A DNA stretch of 64,000 bases from Faecalibacterium sp. I3-3-33 (GTDB lineage Bacteria; Bacillota; Clostridia; Oscillospirales; Ruminococcaceae). Numbering within the stretch: the stretch's first letter is position 1; each line of letters begins with the position of its first letter. The notes beneath the pieces were generated by a model that searched no databases, was not told the origin of the DNA, and was given only the letters and a program-made list of their open reading frames with translations. The stretch is taken from contig NZ_CP094469.1 in the NCBI RefSeq assembly GCF_023347295.1, positions 2,356,001 to 2,420,000 of the forward strand. Direction: 5' to 3'. Shown here piece after piece: positions 39,758 through 48,773 of the stretch. A program made the position numbers and the translations under genes.

Positions 39758-40777
39758 ATGGAACCTTTGAAGATCGGCAATATCATCCTGCCCCACCGGG
39801 CGGTGTTCGGCCCTATGGCGGGCTTTACGGATGCCCCCTGCCGCCGCCTGATGGCACAGCACGGCGCGGGCTTTACGGTCAGCGAGATGGTGTCCAGCCG
39901 GGCGCTGGTGTACGGCGACCATAAGACTGTCAGCCTGCTGAAGGCAGAGCCTAACGGCGCCCCCTATGGGGTGCAGATCTTCGGCGAGGTGCCGGAGATC
40001 ATGGGCGAAGCCACCGCCGCCATCGAGCAGTACGAATTTGACTTTGTGGATATCAACATGGGCTGCCCTGCCCCCAAGATCGTTTCCGGCGGGGCGGGCA
40101 GCAAGCTGATGCTGGATCCCGACCGCTGCGGGCGCATCGTGGAGCAGGTAGTGGCGCACACTAAGCGCCCCGTCACCGTAAAAATGCGAAAGGGCTGGGA
40201 CGCCGACCACATCACCGCCGTGGAGTGCGCCAAAGCCTGCGAGCAGGCGGGCGCGGCGCTGGTGGCGGTGCACGCCCGCACCCGGGAGCAGATGTATACC
40301 CCGGGCATCGACCCGGAGATCATCGCCCGGGTAAAGGATGCGGTAAAAGTGCCGGTGCTGGGCAACGGCGATATCCACTGCGCCGAGGACGCGCTGCGCA
40401 TGGTGCGCGAGACAAACTGCGACGGCGTGATGATCGCCCGGGGCGCACTGGGCGACCCGTGGCTGTTTGAGCGGGTAAACGCCGCGCTGGAGGGTCTGCC
40501 CGCTCCCAAGGAGCCGAACCTGCAGGCGCGGATGAACGCGCTGCGCCGTCAGGTGGAGGAGATGGTAGAGCAGAAGGGCGAATTTGTGGCCATGCCGCAG
40601 GCGCGTGCCCAGACCATGCACTACATGAAGGGGCTGAAGGGCGCTGCCGCCCTGCGCCGCTACTGCTGCACCCTGACCCATTTAGAGGACTTGGACGAGC
40701 TGATCGCTGCCGTGTTTGAAGAGCAGCGCAAAGCCGGGCTGGACCCCGACGATGTGCGGGAAATACCGTTCCCGTAA
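39758..40777 (+). CDS. dusB: tRNA-dihydrouridine synthase
   Basis: 339 residues, DusB-like. N-terminal GNIILPHRAVFGPMAGFTDA, active-site block NMGCPAPKIVSGGAGSKLM with the proton-donor Cys, and FMN-phosphate motif GVMIARGALGDPWLF. It reduces uridines in the tRNA D-loop. AAGGAG precedes ATG 39758. It is probably monocistronic. Confidence 0.95.
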   Translation: MEPLKIGNIILPHRAVFGPMAGFTDAPCRRLMAQHGAGFTVSEMVSSRALVYGDHKTVSLLKAEPNGAPYGVQIFGEVPEIMGEATAAIEQYEFDFVDINMGCPAPKIVSGGAGSKLMLDPDRCGRIVEQVVAHTKRPVTVKMRKGWDADHITAVECAKACEQAGAALVAVHARTREQMYTPGIDPEIIARVKDAVKVPVLGNGDIHCAEDALRMVRETNCDGVMIARGALGDPWLFERVNAALEGLPAPKEPNLQARMNALRRQVEEMVEQKGEFVAMPQARAQTMHYMKGLKGAAALRRYCCTLTHLEDLDELIAAVFEEQRKAGLDPDDVREIPFP

Positions 40778-40792
40778 GCTGCGGGCTGAGTA

Positions 40793-40913
40793 ACGATTTA
40801 AAATGGCTTCCGCTGCGCTCTAGCCATAATTAGCGGAAAGAATATTTTAAATAGAGCAATACCGGAGCGTCTGCGGACGCTCCGGTATTGCATTTTCACG
40901 GGAGGGGTCGTGA
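40793..40913 (+). repeat. two-hairpin dispersed repeat, copy R6
   Basis: First stem ATGGCT/AGCCAT. Main stem GCAATACCGGAGCGTC (40856-40871) and its exact complement (40876-40891), loop TGCG. Right end ATTTTCACGGGAGGGGTCGT. Directly follows dusB. Confidence 0.88.
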
Positions 40914-41313
40914 CCGGAAACGGCATTTGCCGCGCCGCTTTCTGCGAAAGCGCGGCGCTGCGGCGGGCAAACTTGCTCCCCCGGGGGGAGCTGTCGCGCA
41001 GCGACTGAGGGGCTATAAATGGAGAAGCGAAAAAAGCGTTAAAGCGATAGCGCCGACTGGCGCAGCGCTAGCTTTTTTGTGCTTCGACTTCTTCTTTAGG
41101 TTTGTCAAGGGCGTGCAGCCCTTGACCCGTTGCGGGGTGGGTGGAGTCCAGAGGTAGGGAGGGGGGAGTCGGAACACCCCTCCCTGCCTCTGGCCCAGCG
41201 GAGCGTCTTTGCACGCTGAAAACAAGCAGAAAGTCCTCCCGCAGAGCGCAATGCACTTTTCCGGTTCTCTTTTGCCACCAAAAGAGAACATTCCCCGGCG
41301 GCAAGACGTATGG
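40914..41313. other. long intergenic region with palindromes
   Basis: 400 bp without a credible gene. It holds CTCCCCC/GGGGGGAG with TGTCGCGCAGCGACTGAGGGG (40967-41012), related to the element near 17.2 kb, and a large inverted repeat at 41148-41193 (CCAGAGGTAGGGAGGGG / CCCCTCCCTGCCTCTGG). Short frames on the minus strand here lack SD sites and family features. Confidence 0.6.
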
Positions 41314-41901
41314 TTACAACTTCGTCAGCTCGTCTAGATTCTGGGTGTAGCAGGGCAGGCAGTGCTCCAGAAACCAGTCGGCTTCCGGGCAGTGCATGGC
41401 TTGCAGCGCAGCGCGCTGCTGCGTGAGTGCGGCGTCAAATTCGTGGTTGCCGCTGCGCTGCTCCTCGGTGCATTTGATCAGAGCGCTCAGCCGGTCGGCG
41501 GCTTTGAGCAGCCGGTGCTCCTCTGCCGTCAGGGCGCTGCCGTCCATGCAGGGGGTCAGCTCTGCGGCCAGTTCTGCGGGCAGCAGGGCCGCCATGGAGC
41601 GCACGCTCTCGGTCTCCAGCGCCTTGTAGGCGTCCCGCAGCGCCGGGGAGTGGTATTTGACCGGCGTGGGCATATCCCCGGTGATGATCTCCGGGGCGTC
41701 GTGGTACAGCGCCGCCACCGCCACCACCTCGGGGCGGCAGGGCGTGCCGGTGTAGTGCTTGGCGATGAGGCACAGCAGGTGCGCCAGCAGCGCGGTGTCA
41801 CAGGTGTGCTCGCTGAGGGATTCCGCCCGGGTGGAGTGCATCAGGCTCCACCGGGTAATATACTTCATGCGCGCCAGCAAGGCGCTGAAGGGATACAGCA
41901 T
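41314..41901 (-). CDS. HD-domain 5'-nucleotidase, YfbR-like
   Basis: 195 residues. YfbR/YGK1 family signature: SLSEHTCDTALLAHLL then LYHDAPEIITGDMPTPVKY with the HD metal pair, and a later ADRLSALIKC. The family removes phosphate from deoxynucleoside 5'-monophosphates. The start may be residue 1 or the internal Met 12 (MKYITRWSLMHSTRAESL), which matches family N-termini better. It diverges from the YfhO-like gene. Confidence 0.88.
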   Translation of the reverse strand: MLYPFSALLARMKYITRWSLMHSTRAESLSEHTCDTALLAHLLCLIAKHYTGTPCRPEVVAVAALYHDAPEIITGDMPTPVKYHSPALRDAYKALETESVRSMAALLPAELAAELTPCMDGSALTAEEHRLLKAADRLSALIKCTEEQRSGNHEFDAALTQQRAALQAMHCPEADWFLEHCLPCYTQNLDELTKL

Positions 41902-42038
41902 GGCAAACGTCTCCTTTTCTTCACCATACCCGCCCCGCGCTTGGTTGTCAAGCCCTTTTTTCTTGCCCGCCGCCGTGCTATACTACAAGGTGACATCAAA
42001 TCCACTTCCGCGCCGGTGCGCGGAGAAAGAGGAACGCT

Positions 42039-44441
42039 ATGGAAAAGTTTATAAAACCACGGCTGCTCACACCAAGGGAGCAGGACCGTAAAAAGTTCTG
42101 GCAGGCGGTGGGACTGTGCGCCCTGACGGCGGCAGTATTCTTTCTGCCCTTCTATCTCCTTGACGGCGGCTTTTTCCACTATGCAGGCGATTTCAACAGC
42201 CAGCAGATCAGCTTTTACCGGTATATGAATGGCTTCGTCAAGGGCGCAGGCTACCCGGACAGCGCCTTTGACGGTGCGCCGCACAATACCTTTTCGTGGG
42301 CGACCGACCTTGGCAGCGGGGTGATGAACGCCTACTCCTTTTACCTGTACGGCTCGCCGTTTTTCTGGCTGTCGGTGCTGCTGCCGCAAAGCTGGCTGCC
42401 CTATATGATGGTGCCGCTGCTGGTGTTCAAGTTCGGCGTGGCGGGCGGCGGCGCGTACCTGTACCTGCGCCGCTACGTTAAAAACGCGAACTACGCGGTG
42501 CTGGGTGCCTGCCTGTACGCGCTTTCCGGCTTTGCAGTGTACAACGTGTTCTTCAACCACTTTGTGGATGTGGTAGCGCTGTTCCCCTACCTGCTCTGGG
42601 CGCTGGACGAAGCCATTTATGAAAACCGTCACGGCCTGTTCGCCTTCTGGGTGGCGGTGAACCTGCTGAACAACTATTTCTTCTTTGTGGGACAGGTAAT
42701 TTTCCTGTGTATCTACTTTGTGTGCAAGCTGACCGCCAAGGACTTCCGGCTGACCGGGCGCAAGTTCGGGCATCTGTTGTGGGAGAGCGTGCTGGGCGTT
42801 GCCATGGGCTGTCTGCTGCTGTTCCCGGCGGTGCTCAGTCTGCTGCAGAACCCGCGCACCATCGACCTTTCCTCCGGCTGGGGCTTTCTGACCTATGCCA
42901 AGGTGCAGCAGTATCTGGCCATCCTGCTCAGCTGGATCCTGCCGCCGGACTCCCCTTACCTCACCTCGGTCTGGTCGGAGGGCGTCATCAAGTGGACGAG
43001 CATGACGGCCTATCTGCCGCTGTGCAGTCTGGCCGGTGCCATGGCCTACTGGCGCAGCCGCAAAGCCGACAGCAAAAAGCGCATCGTAGCGGTATGCGCT
43101 GTGTGCGCACTGGTGCCGGTGCTGAACAGCGCCTTCTACGCCCTGAATTCCAGCTACTACGCACGCTGGTACTATATGCCCACCCTCATCCTTGCCGCCA
43201 TGACCGTGAATGCGCTGGAGGACCCGGACATTGATCTGGACGCGCCTGCCCGGGGCATCAGCTGGATCATGCTGGCTACGCTGGTCTTTGCCGTTGTGCC
43301 CGTGCGGGACGACACCACTGAGACATGGTCCTTCGGCGTGCTGAAGAACCCGGGACAGTTCTTTACCGTGCTGGGCTTTGGCCTGCTGGGGCTTATGCTG
43401 TACCGCTACCTCTGCGGCGTATGGCGGCAGGACAGCCGCTTTGCCCAGCGCATGACGGCGGCGGTGCTGGTATTTGCCTGCGCGTTCACCATGGTGCACA
43501 TCGGCATTGGCAAGTTTGGCCAGTGGCACACCGACAGCGACCTTGTGGAGCAGGACACTAACGCCCTGCTGCTGAAAAACGCCCTGCCGGAGGGTGACTA
43601 CCGCATCGACACCTACAAGATCCACGACAACATCGGGATGTGGCTGGATAAAAGCTGCCTGCAATATTTCGGCAGCACAGCGGCTCCCAGCATCCTCAGC
43701 TTCTACCCGGGGCTGGGGGTCAAGCGGGACGTGCGCAGCGAGCCGGAGATCACAAACTACGCGTTGCGTGGTCTGTTGAGCGTGGAGTACCTCATCACCA
43801 CCCCGGAAAAGCGCGAAAGCTTTGAGGACGAGGCGGACGAGGGTTGGACCTATCTTGCTGATGTGGACGGCTACGCGCTGTACCACAACGACAACTATGT
43901 GCCCATGGGCTTTACCTACGACTACTATGTGACCGAGGCCACCTACGAGGCTTCGATCAAGACCCTGCGCTCCAACCTGCTGCTGCGGGCGCTGGTGCTG
44001 GAGGACGAGGACGTAGAAAAATACAGTTCCTACCTGACCGAGTTGCCGGACGCCCTGCTGGATGACCTGCACTACGACAGCTACACGCAGGACTGCGCCG
44101 ACCGCCGCGCCCACAGCTGCTCGGTGTTCCAGATGAACAATGCAGGCTTCCATGCCGAGATCACGATGGACAAGCCAAACCTAGTCTTTTTCTCCGTACC
44201 CTACGATGACGGCTTTACCGCCTACGTCAACGGCGAAAAGACCGGCATCCTGCGTGTGGACGAGGGACTGATGGCGGTGCTCTGCCCGGCGGGCGCAAGC
44301 AGCATCGACTTTGTGTATCAGGCCGCCGGGCTTTCTGCAAGCCGGGTGGTGACCGCCGTGACCATTCCGGTATGGGTGGTGTATGTTGCCTGCTTTGTGC
44401 GCCGCAAGCGCCGCAGCACCGGCACCCCGGCAGAAGAATGA
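42039..44441 (+). CDS. YfhO family membrane protein
   Basis: 800 residues. About a dozen membrane segments fill residues 25-460, followed by a 300-residue outside domain and a last segment (VVTAVTIPVWVVYVACFVRR). Early conserved block YAGDFNSQQISFYRYMNGF and DLGSGVMNAYSFYLYGSPFF match YfhO proteins, GT-C-fold relatives implicated in lipoteichoic acid glycosylation in Bacillus and Listeria. Substrate here unknown. A TATACT -10 box lies at 41980-41985 in the shared divergent region. Confidence 0.88.
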   Translation: MEKFIKPRLLTPREQDRKKFWQAVGLCALTAAVFFLPFYLLDGGFFHYAGDFNSQQISFYRYMNGFVKGAGYPDSAFDGAPHNTFSWATDLGSGVMNAYSFYLYGSPFFWLSVLLPQSWLPYMMVPLLVFKFGVAGGGAYLYLRRYVKNANYAVLGACLYALSGFAVYNVFFNHFVDVVALFPYLLWALDEAIYENRHGLFAFWVAVNLLNNYFFFVGQVIFLCIYFVCKLTAKDFRLTGRKFGHLLWESVLGVAMGCLLLFPAVLSLLQNPRTIDLSSGWGFLTYAKVQQYLAILLSWILPPDSPYLTSVWSEGVIKWTSMTAYLPLCSLAGAMAYWRSRKADSKKRIVAVCAVCALVPVLNSAFYALNSSYYARWYYMPTLILAAMTVNALEDPDIDLDAPARGISWIMLATLVFAVVPVRDDTTETWSFGVLKNPGQFFTVLGFGLLGLMLYRYLCGVWRQDSRFAQRMTAAVLVFACAFTMVHIGIGKFGQWHTDSDLVEQDTNALLLKNALPEGDYRIDTYKIHDNIGMWLDKSCLQYFGSTAAPSILSFYPGLGVKRDVRSEPEITNYALRGLLSVEYLITTPEKRESFEDEADEGWTYLADVDGYALYHNDNYVPMGFTYDYYVTEATYEASIKTLRSNLLLRALVLEDEDVEKYSSYLTELPDALLDDLHYDSYTQDCADRRAHSCSVFQMNNAGFHAEITMDKPNLVFFSVPYDDGFTAYVNGEKTGILRVDEGLMAVLCPAGASSIDFVYQAAGLSASRVVTAVTIPVWVVYVACFVRRKRRSTGTPAEE

Positions 44442-44480
44442 CTTTGACCGGGCAGGAAAATAAAAATTTCAAATTCCCTC

Positions 44481-44831
44481 TTGACTTTACGAAGATAAAG
44501 TGTATAATGCAATCAAACCGATGAGGCGGAAGAGAACCTGCACAGCGCATCTGCAGTGAGCCCGGACAGTGCAAACGGGCGAAAGCGGGGCAGAGTTTCG
44601 TGGGCCGCCGAGGGCCGGGCAAACGGGCACAAACCCTAGTAGCTTTGGACGGAAGTCTCCGTTACAGGACAGGGGAGTGTTGGCTCTCCGTGAGTGGCTC
44701 TGCTGTATTGGATGCAGAGCAAGCAAGGTGGCACCGCAGAATCGTATTTACCGATCCTGTCCTTGTGGATAACACACAGGGACAGGGTCGTTTTGTTTTA
44801 AGACCCGTCCCGCAAAGGGAGCGGGTCTTTT
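44481..44831 (+). promoter_or_regulatory. tryptophan T-box leader with two tandem terminators
   Basis: Promoter: TTGACT (44481-44486), 16 bp, TATAAT (44503-44508). Stem I base GGCGG (44525-44529) pairs with CCGCC (44605-44609). Just before that arm is TGG G (44601-44604), the expected place for the specifier codon, so Trp. T-box AAGGTGGCACCGC (44725-44737); its TGGC matches a GCCA tRNA end. Terminator 44753-44799 (GATCCTGTCC/GGGACAGGGTC, TTTTGTTTT). A second terminator-like hairpin AAGACCCG/CGGGTCTT follows (44800-44831). Confidence 0.88.
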
Positions 44832-44866
44832 GATTTGCCGCCCGCTCCGGGAAAGGAGTTACCACT

Positions 44867-45961
44867 ATGAAAAACCTGAACATGATCTCCCGCCGCAGCT
44901 TCCTGAAGGCCGCTCTGGCTGCTTCCGCTGTTTCTGCCATGGCACTCACCGGCTGCGGCGGCGCTGCTTCCGGCTCTGCCTCCAGTGCATCGGTCTCCTC
45001 CTCCGCAGCTGCTTCCAGCAGCACCGCTGGCGAGACCTTCAAGGTGGGCATCGTCAACTATGTGGACCACGCCTCCCTCAACCAGATTGTAGAATCTGTG
45101 GAGAGCCGTCTGGATGCCATCGGCAAGGAGAAGGGCGTCACCTTTGATTACGCTGATTACTACGCCAACGCACAGGCCGACCAGTCCAACCTGAACCAGA
45201 TCGGCGCAGACCTTGTGGCTGACGGCGTGGACGTGATCGTAGCTGTGGCCACCCCTACCGCCGCTACCATGCTGGCTGCCGTGGAGGACACCGACATCCC
45301 GGTGGTCTACTCTGCCGTGACCGACCCCGCCGCCGCAGGCTTTGACGGCGAGGAGAACATTACCGGCACCTCCGATGCGCTGAACACCGATGCCATCATG
45401 AACCTGATCGTGGCGGCAAACCCCGGCATCGACACCATCGGTCTGCTGTACGACCTGAGTCAGGATGCCTCCACCCAGGCCATTGCGGACGCCAAGGCCT
45501 TCTGCGAGAAGAACGGCATCAAGGTGGTGGAAAAGAACGGCACCACCACCGCCGAGGTGCAGATGGCTGCCGAAGCACTGGTAGCCGCCGGGGTCAAGGC
45601 CGTGTTCACCCCCACCGATAACACCATCATGACCGCCGAGCTGTCCATCTATGAGAGCTTCATCGAGGCCGGTGTGCAGCACTACACCGGTGCCGACAGC
45701 TTTGCGCTGAACGGCGCACTGGTGGGCTACGGCGTGGACTACGTCCAGCTGGGCGAGGCCACCGCCGATATGGTCAGCCAGCTGCTGTGCGACGGCAAGA
45801 CCCCCGCAGACCTGCCCTACCAGACCTTTGATAACGGCATCGTTACCATCAACACCGAGACCGCCGAGGCGCTGGGCTTGGATCTGGCAGCCCTGAAGGA
45901 AGCCTTCAAGCCCTACTGCACCGAAATTACCGAAGTGACCACCGCCGAGAACTTCTCCTGA
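44867..45961 (+). CDS. trpX: ABC transporter substrate-binding lipoprotein (TrpX-like)
   Basis: 364 residues. An N-terminal signal has a twin-Arg SRRSFLKAAL followed by lipobox LTGC (Cys about 28), so it is a lipoprotein. A Ser/Ala linker leads to the type 1 periplasmic fold of PF04392-type binding proteins (VGIVNYVDHASLNQIVES). With the following permease and ATPase it forms a TrpXYZ-type uptake system, and the UGG-specifier T-box upstream supports tryptophan as substrate. SD GGAAAGGAG. Substrate is inferred, not shown. Confidence 0.9.
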   Translation: MKNLNMISRRSFLKAALAASAVSAMALTGCGGAASGSASSASVSSSAAASSSTAGETFKVGIVNYVDHASLNQIVESVESRLDAIGKEKGVTFDYADYYANAQADQSNLNQIGADLVADGVDVIVAVATPTAATMLAAVEDTDIPVVYSAVTDPAAAGFDGEENITGTSDALNTDAIMNLIVAANPGIDTIGLLYDLSQDASTQAIADAKAFCEKNGIKVVEKNGTTTAEVQMAAEALVAAGVKAVFTPTDNTIMTAELSIYESFIEAGVQHYTGADSFALNGALVGYGVDYVQLGEATADMVSQLLCDGKTPADLPYQTFDNGIVTINTETAEALGLDLAALKEAFKPYCTEITEVTTAENFS

Positions 45962-45974
45962 ACGCCCCGCTCAG

Positions 45975-46031
45975 CCAGAACCTGACGGTTTTGCCAGCTC
46001 TCCCGCAAGGGAGAGCTTTTGGCGGTTCTGG
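45975..46031. repeat. nested hairpin element
   Basis: Inner stem AGCTCTCCC/GGGAGAGCT (45996-46017) inside outer arms CCAGAACC (45975-45982) and GGTTCTGG (46024-46031). Similar build to the element near 17.2 kb. It lies in the trpX-permease gap and may lower expression of the downstream genes relative to the binding protein. Confidence 0.6.
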
Positions 46032-46043
46032 GGAAAGTGGTTC

Positions 46044-46104
46044 CCCTCTCCCGTGAAAATGCGTTCGTCGCACTCCGCAGAGCAACGCGGCGCGCATTCA
46101 AAAT
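46044..46104 (-). repeat. two-hairpin dispersed repeat, copy R7 (deleted)
   Basis: Minus orientation. TTTTGAATGCGCGCCGCGTTG joins straight to CTCTGCGGAGTGCG...AACGCATTTTCACGGGAG. The middle, including the left arm of the main stem, is missing. Confidence 0.7.
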
Positions 46105-46125
46105 AATATAAAAGGAGCATACACC

Positions 46126-47064
46126 ATGCTGGCGAGTATCTTTTCCCTCAACGTCTTGCAGACAGCGCTGGAGCTGGGCTGCATCTACGGACTGGTGGCG
46201 TTGGCACTGTTTCTGAGCTACTCCATCCTGAATATTGCCGACCTTTCCACCGACGGCTGCTTTACGCTGGGCTGCGCCGTGGCCTGTCAGGTGGCACTGA
46301 CCGGCCACCCCATCCTTGCGCTGGCGGCAGCCATGGCTGCGGGGGTGTGCTCCGGCTTTGTCACCGCCTTTTTGCAGACAAGGCTCGGGGTGGAAAGCAT
46401 CATGGCGGGCATCATCGTCAACACCGGCCTGTACACCATCAATCTGGCGGTGATGGGCTTTTCTTCCACCATGTCGCTGGTCAAGACCCCTACCATCTTC
46501 TCGATGGCAAAAACTTCGCTGGGCTTTCTGGGCAGCTGGTACAAGCTGGCGCTGGCGGCAGTCATTATCGCCATCGCCTGCGCGGCGATGCTGGGCTTTC
46601 TGGGCACACGGCTGGGTCTTTCCATCCGCGCCACCGGCGATAATGCCGCCATGGTGCGGGCTTCCAGCATCAACCCCGCCTTTACCATCACGGTGGGTCT
46701 GTGCGTGTCCGGTGCGCTGTGTGCGCTGTCCGGCGGGCTGCTGGCGCAGTACCAGAAAAGCTGCGATATCAACGTGGGCACCGGCATGGTGACCATTGCA
46801 CTGGCTTCCCTGATTATCGGCGAGACGCTGGTGGGCAAGCGCACCATGCTGCGCCGCATTCTTGGCGTGGTGTTCGGCAGCTGCCTGTACCGCTTTATCG
46901 TGGCAGTGGCGCTGCGGTTCAACGTGCCCGCCGCCGCCATGAAGCTGGTTTCCGCCATCATTGTGGCAGTGGCCATCTCCATGCCCGCCATCCGGGAGCA
47001 CTTTGCCTTTGAAAAGCGCCGGCACGCCGCCCGCCGCACCGTGACCAACAGGGAGGGACAGTAA
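46126..47064 (+). CDS. trpY: ABC transporter permease (TrpY-like)
   Basis: 312 residues with about eight to nine membrane segments, of the branched-chain-amino-acid/LivH-like permease class paired with PF04392 binding proteins. Conserved parts: ELGCIYGLVALALFLSYSIL and LSIRATGDNAAMVRASSIN. AAAGGAG precedes ATG. It ends 1 bp before the ATPase gene. Part of the Trp T-box operon. Confidence 0.9.
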   Translation: MLASIFSLNVLQTALELGCIYGLVALALFLSYSILNIADLSTDGCFTLGCAVACQVALTGHPILALAAAMAAGVCSGFVTAFLQTRLGVESIMAGIIVNTGLYTINLAVMGFSSTMSLVKTPTIFSMAKTSLGFLGSWYKLALAAVIIAIACAAMLGFLGTRLGLSIRATGDNAAMVRASSINPAFTITVGLCVSGALCALSGGLLAQYQKSCDINVGTGMVTIALASLIIGETLVGKRTMLRRILGVVFGSCLYRFIVAVALRFNVPAAAMKLVSAIIVAVAISMPAIREHFAFEKRRHAARRTVTNREGQ

Positions 47065-47065
47065 A

Positions 47066-47884
47066 ATGGAAATGCTGCAGCTGAACGACCTGCACAAGAC
47101 CTTTAACCCCGGCACCGTCAACGAAAAGGTGGCGCTGAATGGGGTGAGCCTGCAGATGGAAGCCGGAGATTTTGCCACCATCGTGGGTTCCAACGGCGCG
47201 GGCAAATCCACCCTGTTCAACGCCATCACCGGCGGCTTTATCGCCGACGAGGGCAGCATTCTGCTGGGCGGGCAGGACATCACCTTTGCGCCGGAGCACC
47301 AGCGCAGCAAGGTCATCGGGCATCTGTTCCAAGACCCGCTCAAGGGCACCGCGCCCAACATGACCATTGAGGAAAATCTGGCGCTGGCTTACCTGCGGGC
47401 AGGCACTGCGCCCAATGCCATCTTCTCCCGCATCTCCCGCAAGGATAAGGCGCTCTTCCGCGAAAAGCTTGCCCTGCTGGACATGGGGCTGGAGGACCGC
47501 ATGAAGCAGCCGGTGGGGCTGCTCTCCGGCGGGCAGCGGCAGGCGCTTACCCTGCTTATGGCTACCCTTGTCACCCCGAAGCTCCTGCTGCTGGACGAGC
47601 ACACCGCCGCGCTGGACCCTGCCACCGCCGAAAAGGTGCTGGCACTGACCAAGAGCATTGTGGCCGAGAAAAAGATCACCTGCCTGATGGTGACCCACAA
47701 TATGCATCAGGCGCTGGAGCTGGGCAACCGCACCCTGATGATGGACGCCGGACGCATCGTGTTTGATGTAAAGGGTGCCGCGCGCAGCAGGATGACCGTG
47801 GACGACCTGCTGGAAAAGTTCCGCGAAAACGCGGGCAAAAACCTTGATAACGACCGCATCCTGCTGAGCAAGGTGGAGAAATAA
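47066..47884 (+). CDS. trpZ: ABC transporter ATP-binding protein (TrpZ-like)
   Basis: 272 residues. Walker A GSNGAGKST, signature LLSGGQRQALTLL, Walker B LLLLDEHTAALDP and H-loop VTHNMHQAL. It powers the TrpXY transporter. It begins 1 bp after the permease stop. The HAD gene follows 24 bp later and may be cotranscribed. Confidence 0.93.
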   Translation: MEMLQLNDLHKTFNPGTVNEKVALNGVSLQMEAGDFATIVGSNGAGKSTLFNAITGGFIADEGSILLGGQDITFAPEHQRSKVIGHLFQDPLKGTAPNMTIEENLALAYLRAGTAPNAIFSRISRKDKALFREKLALLDMGLEDRMKQPVGLLSGGQRQALTLLMATLVTPKLLLLDEHTAALDPATAEKVLALTKSIVAEKKITCLMVTHNMHQALELGNRTLMMDAGRIVFDVKGAARSRMTVDDLLEKFRENAGKNLDNDRILLSKVEK

Positions 47885-47908
47885 AAATATTTTTACCAGA
47901 GGTGTCGT

Positions 47909-48679
47909 ATGATAAAAATTGCTTTTTTTGATGTAGACGGAACCTTGCTCAAGCTGGGCAGCAAGGAGCCATCCCCAAAAACTGTGCAGGCTTTACAGCA
48001 GCTGCAAGCAAACGGGGTCTTGTTGTGCATGGCGACCGGCAGAGGCTATCTCTCCATCCCGCATTTTGAAGGTGTCGATTTTGATATCTGGCTTACCTTC
48101 AACGGCTCCTATGTCCGCAGCAAGGATACTGTGCTCTTCAAAAATCCGCTGGACGCTGACGACAAACACAAGATTCTACAAAACCTGAAGCAGATGCACC
48201 GGGCAGCTGCTATCAGCAATGAGCACTTTATCGTAACAAACGGGACAGACCCCGATCTGGCACAATACTTTTCCTTTGGCAGCGAAAAGCTGGTGATTTC
48301 CGAGCATTTTGATGCGCTGTGCGAGGAGGAGATCTATCAGATCATGTGCTCCTGCAACAGCGCCGAATACACACAGATCTTACAGGGGACGCACGCCACA
48401 CAGATCACCGCATGGTGGGACAAGGCAGTAGATATTATTCCGCTCTCCTGCGGCAAGGGAAACGCTGTAAGGGCGGTCTTGGCGCATTATGGATTTTCAA
48501 AGTCCGAAGCCATTGCCTTTGGGGACGGACGGAACGACATTGAAATGCTGGAAGCAGTCGGTACAGGCGTTGCCATGGGAAACGCGCTCGAAGAGGTCAA
48601 GACCAGAGCTGCCGTCCGCTGCCGCTCTGTGGAAGAGGACGGGGTCTATCATTACTGCCTTGAAAACCACCTTATCTGA
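47909..48679 (+). CDS. HAD superfamily (Cof-type) phosphatase
   Basis: 256 residues. Motif I FFDVDGTLLKLG, motif II in MATGRGY, motif III Lys in SCGKGNAVRAVL and motif IV IAFGDGRNDIEMLEA, with a C2-type cap between. Such enzymes dephosphorylate sugar phosphates or flavin precursors; the substrate is not predictable. Its bases are more AT-rich than its neighbours, which could mean recent acquisition. RBS AGAGGTG is moderate. A two-way terminator follows. Confidence 0.9.
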   Translation: MIKIAFFDVDGTLLKLGSKEPSPKTVQALQQLQANGVLLCMATGRGYLSIPHFEGVDFDIWLTFNGSYVRSKDTVLFKNPLDADDKHKILQNLKQMHRAAAISNEHFIVTNGTDPDLAQYFSFGSEKLVISEHFDALCEEEIYQIMCSCNSAEYTQILQGTHATQITAWWDKAVDIIPLSCGKGNAVRAVLAHYGFSKSEAIAFGDGRNDIEMLEAVGTGVAMGNALEEVKTRAAVRCRSVEEDGVYHYCLENHLI

Positions 48680-48721
48680 GGGAGACTTCCTTCTATGCTG
48701 TGTTCCTTCTCGTAAAAGCGA

Positions 48722-48762
48722 AAAAGGTCTGCTGCACCGGTACGGTGCAGCAGACCTTTTAA
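48722..48762. terminator. two-way terminator HAD / GntR
   Basis: Stem AAAAGGTCTGCTGCACCG / CGGTGCAGCAGACCTTTT with a short loop, T-rich on both strands. Confidence 0.88.
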
Positions 48763-48773
48763 TTTTTATTCTT

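Noticed and set aside
41013..41304. 78-92 codon frames on the minus strand between dusB and the YfbR-like gene
   Set aside because: No SD, no recognisable fold, and the DNA is dominated by inverted repeats; treated as non-coding.
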